From positions 244,795 through 308,794 of the forward strand of contig JADFUC010001732.1 in NCBI GenBank assembly GCA_019722365.1: a stretch of DNA of 64,000 bases, in the 5' to 3' direction. This document shows, piece after piece, positions 12,446 through 24,539 of the stretch (positions are counted from its first letter, which is position 1; the number at the start of each line of letters is the position of its first letter). The DNA is from Lithospermum erythrorhizon (Eukaryota > Streptophyta > Magnoliopsida > Boraginales > Boraginaceae). Below the pieces are notes generated by a model, which was not told the origin of the DNA, made no database searches, and worked only from the letters and a program-made list of their open reading frames with translations. The translations under genes were made by a program, and so were the position numbers.

Positions 12446-12860
12446 ATGGAAGGACCGACTAAAAAGCCTTGAGGAAATAAGAAGAGGCCAGTGAAACCTC
12501 ATTTCGAAGTTAGGGAGTTTTTGCAAAAGTAGTCCGACGGATGACATTGGAAAAGAGGTTTGAAACCTCAATACTATTGAAAAATGTCCGGAGATATTGG
12601 AAGGCAAGTGTAAAATATTATACAATCTTGACCATTTCGATGTCATGATCGAGAAAGGAAAAGAAAAATACAATGAAGAAAAATGTATTTTCTTCACCAA
12701 AGGGTGGGAAGACTTTGCCTACGGAACGGACTTTAAGGTTGGGGACTTGCTCACGTTCAAGGTTGATGAGAAATTATATAGAGAAAATCCTTGGATAGAG
12801 TTCGGGGTTGAAATGTTCGATGAAACAATGTGTGAGAAAGCACATATTTATGTTTGGTAA
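12446..12860 (+). pseudogene. Degenerate B3-domain gene fragment
   Basis: From 12,600 to 12,860 one frame reads CIFFTKGWEDFAYGTDFKVG and then DLLTFKVDE. This is the typical C-terminal half of a plant B3 DNA-binding domain (GW..F...L..GD...F). The preceding part (RMTLEKRFETS, YWKASVK) lies in a different frame. An earlier ATG at 12446 opens a frame that stops after eight codons. I therefore see a frameshifted relic or a very short, wrongly framed B3 gene. No ATG opens the downstream frame. B3 proteins are plant nuclear transcription factors; which subfamily this came from (REM-like is possible) cannot be told. Confidence 0.5.
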
Positions 12861-13289
12861 ATTAGTTTTGAGGTTGGCTAAGAGGGTAGCTCTTTAGTTT
12901 GTACATTATGGTTGAAATAATTATACTTTTTATTTGTTCAATGAATAAAGTTAGTATTATTAAAAATATTTGCATGAAAGTATTAAGTTCAATGTAATCT
13001 CAAATATTTCATGCATATCGTGTATCCCTTTGAAATCTTTGTCTTATGATAGTTACACGATGCTTGGCTTGGTCGTAGTGGAATATGGAAGGTGAAAGGG
13101 TACTTAATGAAGATTAAAGAATATGAAACAAACAATGCATGCATGTACTTTAATAATATGAAATGTGAATGTACTTTAAGAATATGAAAGGTTTTTGAGT
13201 ACTCTATAAATAAATCCATGGGAAATGTAGAAATGCATGCATTCAAAAGTATAGTTCATTCTCCATATTAAACTAACACGGAAAAAAAC

Positions 13290-13861
13290 ATGGTTGCCAG
13301 AAAATATATACTTCAAGAACTTCCTAATCAAATAATTACCGACATAATCGCTCTTGTAGCTTCACATTCACTTGCAGATCTTCATTCAGCTAAATTGAGG
13401 TATAGTTTAACTCATAAGTTTGAATTATTATTATTTTTTTTATAATTTGATGGCCATTTTAAATTTGCTCTAGTTTATTGAAGTCATTTTATTGGATTTT
13501 TCTTTTGTGTAGTTGCAAATATTTATTGATTATAAGTTATGATAAGTATGTGTTAAAGAATGCAAGGTTGGACAAAAGTCATGTGATTTCATGGCATATA
13601 GATGAATCAAAATGCTTGTTTCAAAAGTCATTTCTGAACTTATGCGTAAAAAGTAGAAACCCGGAAGCCTTATATAGAAAAGGAATTGTAAGTATGTTTA
13701 ATGATTTCTGTCTTGAGTGGTATTGACTGTCTATTGTTTATCGAGTTTATTTGATGATGATTTCTATTATATAGGTTGAATTCTTTCAAGGAAGAGGGAC
13801 TGATGAAGGACTAAAATATTTAAAACTAGCAAAGGAAGCTGGCCACCTGGAGGCATATTGA
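13290..13861 (+). CDS. Short F-box protein of the At1g67623-like type, probably truncated
   Basis: Three exons join in phase: 13290-13399, 13513-13687 and 13775-13861. They give about 123 residues. Exon 1 encodes an F-box core (LQELPNQIITDIIALVASHS, then LADLHSAKLR) and exon 2 starts with SCKYLL. Exons 2-3 carry SRNPEALYRKGI and VEFFQGRGTDEGLKYLKLA, then KEAGHLEAY before a TGA. This order matches a plant F-box family typified by Arabidopsis At1g67623, whose members are much longer (a Sel1-like region continues after AGH). F-box proteins bind SKP1 in SCF ubiquitin ligases. The stop falls inside the conserved region, so the gene is either truncated or its later exons were replaced by the transposon remnant that begins about 80 bp further on. 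Splice sites are canonical. Confidence 0.6.
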
Positions 13862-13944
13862 AGTAAATGTTAGGAAAAGAGTGTTGAGCATAACTAGCGA
13901 TAAAATATTTTCTGAAGCTTATATGAGACGTTTCAACCAAGAAA

Positions 13945-15780
13945 TCTCGGCTCCTACATAAAGTGAGTGGACTAAGCGTTGACGGAGTGCGATGGGCAGA
14001 GATTGCAGCGTTACTGACCTTGTTGAGCTACACAAAGAGTACATGGATTAATCCTGCACATGAGAAGGTTCTTTCTATGCACACCGACACAATCCTCTAC
14101 TTTGGAACACACACCACAAATAGGTACTCAATTAAATTTGGAATCATTTCGTTTTTTTAAATGAATTATAGTAGCAAATATACTTAATATATGATTTGTT
14201 GACCTATCACTAAATATGTTGTTCTTGTTTAATTGTAGAGTTGAAAGTTAACATAATAGGTTGAACAAGGCCTTGAAGAGTACTTCATGTACATTTGACA
14301 CATTATTGAACAAGGCAAACGAAATAATGGACATTCAAATAAACTCCATTAAAGAAGCGACTATGGGCAGGTCAAGGAACAAACGTCCACGGCAATTTGA
14401 AAAAATCTCTTATTTTTAAGTGACATGGTAATGTTTCACGTAAGGCTTTGGATCTTGTAGACAAAACATCTCGGTAAGAATTAGAGTAAATGCATTAGAT
14501 GAAACAAACTGTGGTTCCTACTATGGAAGCGATACTGTGGAATTCCATGTTGTCATGAATTCTCATTTATAGAGGCTTTCTCTAGGGGCGTATCCAACTG
14601 TATGCATTTCATGATTTTTGGAAGAACTTGATGTGAAATCGATATGATTCAGTGGATCACATCCATAATAATGATTTTGAGCATGTGTGTGATGAATTGT
14701 AGAAGGCTCCATCTCTATCTGGAAAAAACTTTTCAAGAAAATCAAAGAAGGGTTACATCCGGAGTCTTGCGATGTTTCGAACCCGGATAAATGCTGCGGA
14801 TGCAAATCGCTAACTTGACGCTCACAGTTCCCAGGAGAATACCGTATAATTGGGAGAATCTTGACATTTTAATTTAGACAACTTTTCCACTTCTCACAGT
14901 AGAAGCAGATGTGATTTATTGCTCCACATGATCAGGTTTGATGTCATGAGGATCAAATTCGGTGCAACCCAACGAGTCCGCCCGGAGAAGTTATCGGTCA
15001 AAGGGTTCCACCGAGGCCATGACTCCTATATCTAGTCGGGTTTCCGGTGATGCAGGGGGCATGGTCGTGGTGGTGAGTGGGTGGGCCGAGGGTAAAGGGG
15101 GGATAGTAGATTTCTGAGCTACTTAAATGCAGTAGCCGATTTTATCACATTTCGTGTCCCGGATTTGTTGATGGTTGGATCGAGTGCGGATGGTAATTAA
15201 TTAATGGTTACCCGGCGTGCGCTCACACAAATATGGTAATGAGAAATAATGGGCAGTGTGGAAGAATTTATTTGTGTTGAACTTCACTCACATCGCGATT
15301 TTTGTGTTCAACTTATTCACTTTGGATCGATGTTGTTATATAAGCGAATCGTTTACATTGAAGTTGGATTTGCGCGGGGATCATTGTGAAACACCGAGTA
15401 GGATTCTTTGTTGCTACAAAGTATAATGTGGTGTTGGTATCTTATGGGTTTGGAGGTGGCATCGCGTGTTTCTGATGTTGTACGATGGAGGGACTTTCCG
15501 GGAAGCATGATTATATTAGGAAATGTTGATGGTGGAACTCATTTCGTATTGGTATGATCATATGATCATCTTAAGTATTTTTCATATTCCAAATTAAAAT
15601 ATCGTATGCTATTATCCATTTTTATTGATTTCAAACATATGTTGAAAGTTAACAATTTCCCATAGCGCCACCGTCGCTGCGTTGGAGCATGAAACATCAT
15701 CCAGTCACGGTAGCAGTGATGTCTTACAAGTTGAGGATCGAGAGCTACTTTTGTCATATTAATGCAAGCGTAACAAAATC
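13945..15780 (+). pseudogene. Decayed Mutator-like (MULE/FAR1-type) transposase
   Basis: Fragments in several frames read in the order expected for MULE-derived proteins. VELHKEYM and HTDTILYFGTHTTNR come first (about 14,010-14,125). LKSTSCTFDTLLNKANEIMD and INSIKEATMGRSRNKRPRQF follow (about 14,265-14,400). Later come VGFFVATKYNVVLVSYGFGG (about 15,400-15,460), then RWRDFPGSMIILGNVDG and THFVLV. APPSLRWSMKHH and YKLRIESYF end the series near 15,660-15,760. The FGTHTTNR segment corresponds to the conserved FGN.TTNRVE motif of FAR1-like transposases, and the last part looks like the accessory domain often found downstream in plant MULEs. Stops and frameshifts are numerous, so it is dead. No terminal inverted repeats were identified. 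Confidence 0.55.
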
Positions 15781-16195
15781 GTAGATATTTTGTGTACAAA
15801 AAACAATGATTTATTTTCATGAACTAAATGTAGTAAAACTTTATATCATTTGAAGTCAGAGTATTCGAACTTTGAATGGATATATTATGTTAACTTGTCG
15901 AATCTTAAAAATCTTCGTGATGCCTTGGATGATCAATCTATGAAAGTACAAATCTAACGATAATTATTATTCTTGATATGTTTAATGAAAGTACGTCTAC
16001 AAAAATTTATTATCATTCCTCGAGAATTATAGAGTCCTTCTACGTTACTAAATTGCTTATATAATTATAATATCTTGATACGTTTTAAGCTTGAGATGCT
16101 TGCGTATTCTAGTTGATAGGAATTGAGTTGAATTATTCTTCAAAGGTTGTAATGCCTTACAAGTAGAGGATCGAGAGCTACTTTCGTCATATTAT
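15700..16195 (+). repeat. Direct duplication of the MULE 3' fragment
   Basis: A roughly 45-bp stretch beginning TGATGTCTTACAAGTTGAGG near 15,717 recurs near 16,148 as TAATGCCTTACAAGTAGAGG. In both copies it continues through ATCGAGAGCTACTT and GTCATATTA. The copies lie about 430 bp apart in the same orientation, which implies a local duplication within or next to the element. Confidence 0.7.
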
Positions 16196-16199
16196 TATT

Positions 16200-18490
16200 T
16201 TTACCCTTGTATGCTTAAATGGATATATTATGTTCTTGAGTCAAAGTAATTAAAAATGCTTGGCCAAGTGAATTGTTCGAGAGCAGGTATTCGATACATG
16301 GCGTAAGTAACAAATTGTGATGCAGCTTATTTGTCATACATACTTACATACGACATTGGATGTAAGAGTGAGCCACACGATCAAATTGAGTAAGTATCTA
16401 TTACGGAGGTTATGTTCTTGTCGGGGAAGTCCACGACTGTAAAACCTTTTGATGTGTAGGTCGGTGGTGTGGGAGAAGATCGGGACTTCTGAGCTCCCGA
16501 TCTTACTCCCAGATAATAAATTGTTATTTTGATCAGGCGTATATTAGGCATTGACTGAGTGTGTATAAGCATGTACAATGTCGTCGTTATCGTCGAAATC
16601 ATTCAAAGTCTTGATGCTCATGTGACGTTGTTCGATTAATCCCAAGCATTACATGTCCAGCCAACTCGATGTCGGAACTACGGTAAAAATTCACATATTT
16701 CATTTTCGTGACCCCCATCCTTGAGAGATTATACAATGCGTGTTAAAGCCGCAACGACACGTGTCATTGCGTCTTATATACCTTTGAGGGCAAAATCGGC
16801 AATCTGATGTTACTGCGCACAATTTGTCTTACATTTAAATTTTTCCCTATAAATGCAATCCCTATTTTGAGTGTATACAATATATTGTATGGCGAACAAG
16901 AGGCGTATACTCAGCCCAGTAAAGGAGTAGAGAGTGTTAAATGGCGGAACCTGGCATCTTCGTCGGTATAGGTTCGGAGTCACGCAATGTGAGAATACCA
17001 TTATTGAAGTGGTTAAAGGCTACCAAATTACTTGTGGGTTAGGCGCGTCAGCGCGATTTCACTCGCCGTGGAATCGCTTGAGGGGATACCGATGGGCCAG
17101 ATTAGTGTGGCCGGTTCACTTGGTACACGATAAAAAATGGAAAAAAATCCCACGACTTCCTTACGTGTTAATATAATCTCAACAAATAATCTATGGAGAG
17201 TCAACTTCATACTACAAGATCTCGAGGACCACGAAACAGATCAGCAATACACATTTCTCTTATATTTTAATTATTTTACGATCTTATTATTAATTATGTA
17301 CCACATAATTTGTCACATTTGTCACATTCACTTGCCTTTCATTTTAACTTTATTTGACTTGTCTTTGTCCAATGTCTACTTGTCTAGTTGCTCAGGAGTT
17401 TCTTCTAATTAATCACGCACGCAATCACAAAATAATTGAACAAAACTTATCCATTTGATGATGTCTCAAATAAACATATGCACACATTATATTTTCTATC
17501 ATTCGATAATATACAGTGAAGATACACCACAATTAGGATTGTGAAGGTAGTAAAATATTTGATTCGACGAAATATTAGATTCGAAAGAAGATTTATTAAA
17601 GTCGAATATAGTCAATCTTGATTTGGATTAGTCCGTCGAATCAGATATTAAAGCTCAATCAAGTGACTTTTTAGGCATCATCACAATTTAAAAACTGTAA
17701 ATTTGAAATAGTCAGTTAGAGTAAATGCAATAACGGCTAATAGTGCAGAGTTATCGAATGAATTAAAAGCGTTTCAAGCATTAGATTTAACTTTGTTCAT
17801 TCAAATAACCCATTAACTTATACCTTATTATAGTTTTATAATAGCAAATCAAATATTTGCATATACTTTCGATCAAATAAATCAAACCTTATTTTTTAAT
17901 ATTGATCAAATCCATCCAGGTAAATATCGAATAGAAAAAAATCCATCCCGAAGCGAAACGTATTTAATATTCGGTAGGTTTCGAACCGATCCACACCCAC
18001 AACCACAAGGTACTTTTTCGTGTTTCATGTGTGTTGACTTTTCTCTCATAATCTTATACAATGTATAAATTGTAGGATGTTTTTTATTGAATTTGATTAT
18101 AGTTTGTATTCCATTTAACAAAAATAAGTTCTAATTTATGTGGACATTATATTTATGTATTAGTTATGTCACTAATGCATGAGGTGTCTATATAAAATTG
18201 TGCACATGTAAGTAAAGTATCCACCGCTAAAACAATAATCCATCCATAATTGTGTAGTTCAATTTTAAATGATAAAAATTAATAAATTTTGTTCCTTTAA
18301 TTCACGTGTACAACACTTATGTGTATCAATTCAAGTGCATCACACTTTATGTGTATCAAACTTATAATGTTAATACTTAAATCATATTAAAAATATTAAT
18401 ATTTAATATATTTTTCTTCAAATATTATAAAATAAAAATAAAAAAGTCCGAAATTTAAAAAGCATGAAAACTCAAAATGGAAAAATTTTT
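16200..18490. other. Unassigned intergenic sequence
   Basis: About 2.3 kb without a recognisable gene. Short open frames near 16,930-17,410 show no domain and no splice-consistent extension. The last few hundred bases must include promoter sequence of the transporter gene starting at 18758, but no element was identified with confidence. Confidence 0.45.
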
Positions 18491-18491
18491 G

Positions 18492-18508
18492 TGGGGCGGA
18501 GGGAGTAA
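18492..18508. mobile_element. Stowaway-like MITE end
   Basis: The sequence GGGGCGGAGGGAGTA is the reverse complement of the TACTCCCTCCG..CCC end typical of plant Stowaway elements and is followed by TA. The opposite end was not found, so this is probably a remnant. It lies about 250 bp upstream of the sugar transporter start codon. Confidence 0.4.
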
Positions 18509-18757
18509 TTAATCATGCAACGAAATAGAGCATGTTCGAAGTGTTTGTTTTTCATTTATGATTGACAGCTAATGAAAATAAATATGATATTGATTGACTT
18601 GATTATCAATCATTTATATGCTGTTTCAATGCAAGATTTCGAAACTGAGAATTTAGATTACACATATATTTGGAAATAGTTCAAATTTTTTATGTAGAAG
18701 TTCTCCAAAATCATAGTCCCCCCCTCTCCCCTTAGCCATCGTTAAGATTCAAGAATT

Positions 18758-21700
18758 ATGAAAGGAGCTGTACTTGTAGCTTTTTCTGCTGCAGTGGGGA
18801 GCCTGTTACAAGGATGGGACAATGCAACAATAGCAGGTAATGTTCAGTCAATTGTAAATGTATTTCTGTTACTTCGATTAACTCCAATGCTTGTTACATC
18901 GATGAAAAGGTAAGTAGATGGTCTTTTTACCTTCGTCGTGAGTTAGTTCACAAACAAGCTCAATGGTATCACAATTGCGTACAATCTGAACCCCTTAGCC
19001 CGCTTAGCGGGGAGCCTCTTTAGAGACATCTTCTTCTTGTTGTTGTTCTATTAAGTCGAATCCAAGATTTTGCATTTGAAACTTAATTACATTGTGATTT
19101 TGTTCATCCAGTTTGATTTGAGTGTTGATGATAATTGTTTGTCAGAAAAGAATCTTGAGTAGAAGTTTGAAATTGAATTTTATCTAAACTGTTTCAGGAG
19201 CTTTAATTTACATTAAAAGGGAATTTAAATTGGAAACGCAACCAACCATTGAAGGGATGATAGTTGCAATGTCACTCATTGGAGCAACAATGATAACAGT
19301 GCTCTCCGGACCAGTGTCAGACTCGCTTGGGCGTCGGCCAATGCTCATAATGTCATCTGTGTTTTATTTCCTTGGTGGATTAGTGATGTTTTGGGCTCCG
19401 AATGTGTATGTGTTGCTTATTGGGAGGCTTTTGGATGGATTTGGAGTTGGTCTTGCATCTACTCTCGGTCCACTTTACATCTCTGAGACAGCGCCTCCAG
19501 ATATTCGAGGGCAGTTGAGTACCTTCACAATATTCAATACTTGTGTAGGAATGTTTCTTTCATATTGCTTGGTATTTGGAATGTCGCTACAAGAGTCCCC
19601 GAGTTGGAGGCTGATGCTTGGTGTTCTTTCCATACCTTCTCTTGTTTATTTTGCATTGGCAGTGTTCTTTTTACCTGAATCTCCAAGGTGGCTGGTTAGC
19701 AAAGGCAAGAAGAAAGAGGCTAGAAAAGTTCTACAAATGATATGTGGGCGAGAAGATGTCTCGGGTACATTTGCTTTGCTATCTCTCCTTAAAAATCCAA
19801 TAGTAATTCCTTTACACAGCATTTATTTCAAAATTCATTGCAGGACTGATTATTCATACATCACTTTTACAGGAACACAATCTTTACCTTTGTCTTCCAT
19901 AATGCACAACTTTTGTGGAGTAATTCGATTACCGAGACAACATGTTATTTTTTTAAATAATGCAGGCGATTATAACTTGTCTTGTTTGAATTATTCAGTT
20001 TCGTGGTTTCTCATTGTTTGTAATAAGTTTTAGTACTTCAGATTTCTTCGTTATATGTTCTAGTTTTGTGCTATGTGAAGGATTGTCTTTAATTACTTAA
20101 ATGCTCTAAAGATGGCAAATTGGGATTTATAACTTTGTGGTTCAATATTTTCTGTAGGTGAGATGGCTTTACTATGTGAAGGCTTAAGTCCTGGAGATGA
20201 AACACAAATTGAGGAGTTTATAATTTCTGCAGAGGGAGATCTCGGTAAGAACCATGATCATATGAAATTATATGGTTCTAAAGAAAATCAATCATCGTTT
20301 GCCAAATCCATCACCAGAGGCCAGAGCACTGCCTTTGTTGGTCATGGTAGCTCGATCAGCCATAGCTTACGCCGTGGGGATTCTATTGTATCCTTATTTG
20401 ACAGCGTTCATGACAAACATCCAGAATCTAGAGGAGGTTTGGGAAAACATATGGTGTTCCCGAGTTTTGGTAACATGTCCAACTTAGGGGAGCAACATGG
20501 TAGAAATGAACTATGGTATATGGAGGGTGGCCATAGGGATGACGGTGATCACCATATTGCTGATTTTTCGAGAAATGATTCAGATGAAAACTTAAGAAGT
20601 CCCTTGCTCTCTCGTCAAAGTACGACTACTGATGGGCATCCTCCTCAGGGTCCAAGCTTTTTTGGTGCGGGAAACAACAGTGTTGTTGAACCTGTTAGTG
20701 GCATGGATATTGGAGGTGGTTGGCAACTAGCATACAGACAAGATGAGAAAAGCGAAGGAGGCCTAAAAAGAATTTATCTGCATCAAGAGAATGCCCCAAT
20801 GTCGAGACCTGGATCTATTTTTTCTGTTCCAGGGAGTGATCTTCATGCTGAAGGTGAAGCCATACATGCTGCAGCACTAGTTGGTAAATCGGTTCTTAAA
20901 TTAGATGACATCTCTGTTCAAAACTCGATCGTAGAAGCATTGTACAAACCATCTGAATCTGTGCCACCTAAAACCTCCACTTGGAAGGAACTTTGTGAAC
21001 CTGGTGTCAAACATGCTTTGTTTGTTGGAGTTGGACTTCAATTACTGCAGCAGGTAAAGATAATTAAATATTTGAATGTACTCATAATTCACTATGTCTG
21101 CTTCAAGCCATCTTTTGATGTAGAGTATTTTATTTCTTCATAAATGCTACATATTCTTTTTGGACAACAAAAATTTGTGGATTGGAGTAACAAGATATCC
21201 TATATAAATCAAATTGGTCATTAAATGAGTAACTCTCTCGCCTTTACAGTTTTCTGGTATCAATGGAGTTCTTTACTACACTCCTCAAATTCTTGAACAA
21301 GCTGGAGTTCCTGGTCTTCTATCAGGTCTGAACCTTGGTTCAGATTCAGCATCTTTCCTTATAAGTGCCTTGACAACGTTGTTGATGATTCCAAGCACCG
21401 GATTGGCAATGCGACTAATGGATATTGCGGGTAGAAGGTAGGATACAGATTTTCTTATCACAATATTCCTCATTCTTGAAGTTCATTGGGTCCAACTGTT
21501 ATGATTTGTGAATAACTCCTGCATTATCTGTCTTAACTCCTAACACGTTAATATTATTATTACTAAAAGATGAATGTTAGTTGAAGACTATTTCAGCATG
21601 AGATTTAACGATTCTTTGTTTCTATATTGTCAGGTATCTTCTGCTGGCAACGATTCCTATCATATTGTTCTCCCTGGTTATTCTAGTACTGAATAGCATC

Positions 21701-22072
21701 ATTTACTTGGGATCTACCATCCATTCTGTTATATCCACCATTAGTGTAATAGTATACTTCTGCGTCTTTTTAATGGCCTATGGAGCTATCCCCACCATTC
21801 TTTGTTCAGAAATCTTCCCAACTCGAGTTCGTGGAATCTGCATTACCATATGTTGCCTCGCCTTTTGGTTTGGTAACATAGTTGTCACCTACACTCTCCC
21901 TGTGCTGCTCAATAATATTGGCCTCGGAGGGGTATTTGGCATGTATGCCATAGTGTGCACCATATCATTGGTCTTTGTCTACCTAAAAGTCCCTGAAACA
22001 AAGGGCATGCCCCTTGAGGTCATTACAGAATTCTTTGCCGTTGGTGCAAAGCAAGATTCTGCAAAAGATTGA
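18758..22072 (+). CDS. TST: Tonoplast sugar transporter, TST/MSSP family
   Basis: Five exons, 18758-18836, 19198-19764, 20158-21053, 21250-21437 and 21634-22072, join in phase through GT..AG sites to give 722 residues, close to the usual TST length of about 730-740. TSTs are vacuolar-membrane major facilitator proteins that move sugars into the vacuole in exchange for protons. The N-terminal half has MKGAVLVAFSAAVGSLLQGW, DNATIAGA, GRRP at residues 71-74 and PESPRWLVSKG from residue 186. A long hydrophilic loop follows (about 195-500) that is diagnostic of the family; it includes LYGSKENQS and DENLRSPLLSRQST. The C-terminal half begins with QQFSGINGVLYYTPQILEQA at about 513 and ends with PETKGMPLEVI from 697. 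The start is the first ATG of the conserved N-terminus. Which paralogue it is (TST1, 2 or 3) cannot be settled here. Open frames that read through intron 2 and the end of exon 3 are not the spliced product. Confidence 0.93.
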
Positions 22073-23176
22073 ACTCATCATAGGTTGATAAATAGCTTGT
22101 CATGGATGTTGTAATTCTCATTAAGCTATGACCACCTTTATGATTTATATTGCATTTTATGTTCCTCTTTTGTTTTTATGCTCCTACGCTCATTTTGACT
22201 AACATAGATTCACATTTTTTACATGATGGGTCCACAAAACCATCTCAACATTGTAATACGGATATTCAAAGTTTACTATTTTAAAGCGGTCAAACATCCA
22301 TAGGTCAATCAATTGTTATATATATAAAAAGTGGATCGCGTGACTGCGACGCGCGGTCCATACGAATGCTTGTATTTCCTCGGCTCATCATATTATCTGT
22401 ATAGGAATAATAATTTTTTTATTGGAAATGATAATTTTCTTGGCTTAATGGCTTACACCCTTATTCTGACACTGCCGAATGAAGCGAAATAGTGAATTTT
22501 AATGCACGACTCTTATTTGGGTGTGTGTATAACGACTCAGCTCATGCATAGGGAGGAACAGTGGTCCAATTTTCTTTTTGTTTTAATGTTCATAAAAATA
22601 AATGTGTTTACCAAAAAAACATGAGTTTATCATGGTAGTTCATACTTCTAAGTATTCGCTTAGATTTGGATAAATCGGACGAGAATAAAATTTAAAAACT
22701 AATTAAAAGGGTATAACTCTATCGGAGATAAATGTTTTCAAATTAAAAAATTAAGGAGGGGTAACATCCCAAGGAAGGTTGTTTGAGAGAACATTTTAGT
22801 TCTTGCGTTAGCTTGCTTACTTTTTATCTAGTACATTTAAATTTACAAGGAGATTAGTGGATTAACCTGCATAATTTTTTCCTTCATCCTTCAGCAGAAT
22901 ATCTGCATTACACTCTTGGTGTGTCTTACAACTTAAGCAGTACATCCAATAAGAAAAAGGGTATTCCGAGATTGGGAGGTTTGGTCCATAATTTTGAGAA
23001 AATTTACATGAAAAAGCCCAATTTTTAAGATGAAAATCTGATCAGGATTTACTTGCTGATGTAAGCCTGCTACTTCTAAAGTGATAATAGGATGCTGACC
23101 TTGATAGCCACCCAGCCAAAGTCAACATCAAACGCAGTTGGATTAGAGATTTGGTAAAGAGATCATATACTAAATT
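22073..23176. other. Region downstream of the sugar transporter gene
   Basis: Includes the 3' untranslated region and then unassigned AT-rich sequence. A short GC-rich block near 22,330-22,360 (GATCGCGTGACTGCGACGCG) stands out from its surroundings and vaguely recalls Helitron ends, but nothing supports a call. No gene was recognised. Confidence 0.45.
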
Positions 23177-23181
23177 GGTTT

Positions 23182-23606
23182 TGTTAGAATAATGGAGTGT
23201 GTTAACATGTGTATTATAGTATGTGTGTATAAAAGAGATTATCTTAAAAAAGTTAAGCAAGTAAAGTGATTTGGTTTATTTATATTTAAGTTTATTGGGC
23301 TTATTAGGTATTGTAATTAGTATGGGTTAATATGTGTAGAAGCTTGGGTTTATGATTCCCATTAGATGATGGAGTGCAATAGTAATCGTAAGCCTATATT
23401 TTCCTATATATAAGTCTTTAGGGTTGAGGTCGCTTAAGTATGGTTTTGATAGCACTGCATTCATTCTTAAAAACTAGCGAGAGAAAGCGAAGTATAGAAT
23501 GGAAGATCCAAATCATGGTTCTTAAATCGGATGGAACAAGTGCAACCGATATTATGTTTTATCGATTAATACAGTATGAAGTATTGAGCATAAATTACAT
23601 CTAACA
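23182..23606 (+). repeat. 5' LTR of the first copia element
   Basis: Starts TGTTAGAATAATGGAG and ends ACATCTAACA. It shares long stretches with the 3' LTR, for example TTTATTTATATTTAAGTTTA and TACAGTATGAAGTATTG. The two LTRs differ by many substitutions and small indels, so the insertion is old. Confidence 0.85.
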
Positions 23607-24539
23607 ATTGGTATAAAATGAGAGCCGCACCATATTGGATTAGTTGATTGTTAAATTTCGATTAATTGTTGTATCGTGTGATTTTGCTTTTTCTCGATTT
23701 TTTTTTAGTCGTACGTTGACAAACTCCAAGTGTGCATATAAAGTGTGTATATAACATATTATTTAATGTCTATTATATATTTTCTTTCACTGTTCGAACA
23801 TACGGAGTAATAAAGTGCACATAGATTGACCAAGTAATAATTAGCCGATTATGCCAATATTTTGTTAGCAGTAAGTTTACCATTTTTTATTTTTTTTTAA
23901 TTTCCGCTGCGAATTACATACAAATTATCATTTATTTTATTGGCTTATATATATTTATATATATTTGGTATTGTATGTAATTATGATTATAGTGAATTTT
24001 TTTATGTTTATTTTACTTGCGTAATTAACATTATGTGAGCCAAAATAAATATGAAGTTATAAATTAAGGTTAATAATCATATTTAATTCTTGACAATTAT
24101 TATTAATATTGGAATTAATTTATTGAAATAATAAGTTGCCCAAAGTAATAACCTCTTTGTGTAGATGAATTAATTCTCTCATATTAAAACCGGTTTTGTG
24201 TGTTTGAATTCCATGCGATTATTAATCGACCCCGAAGGAGGATTATTAATTTGCATTTGAATTTTAAGCATGCATGTAGTAACAAATATGTAACAATTAT
24301 AAAATTTTTCCACATGTGAATGGTAATAAATTAGGTCCCGAAGAAAGACTTATTTGATGGATATTATTGTTAATATTTGATTACTAAATCAGAATACCAC
24401 TTCTGAAGTTAATTTTTACGTACAAGACTAAATTAATGATATTAAGTATCTTGTCATGGGATTCGCCACTTATTGAATTTGATTATTATATTCTCGTCCT
24501 TATAAATTTTAATGTGGCGTTATTATATTTAGAGTTAAT

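Noticed and set aside
16934..17412. Plus-strand frames between the MULE relic and the transporter gene
   Set aside because: No domain, no splice-consistent extension and unremarkable composition.
19230..20033. Continuous 267-codon frame through the second exon and intron 2 of the transporter gene
   Set aside because: The end of this frame is intron sequence; the splice donor at 19764 and acceptor at 20157 restore the conserved VSGEMALL segment of the family.
22320..22365. GC-rich block as a Helitron terminus
   Set aside because: No TC start, hairpin and CTRR end could be put together around it.
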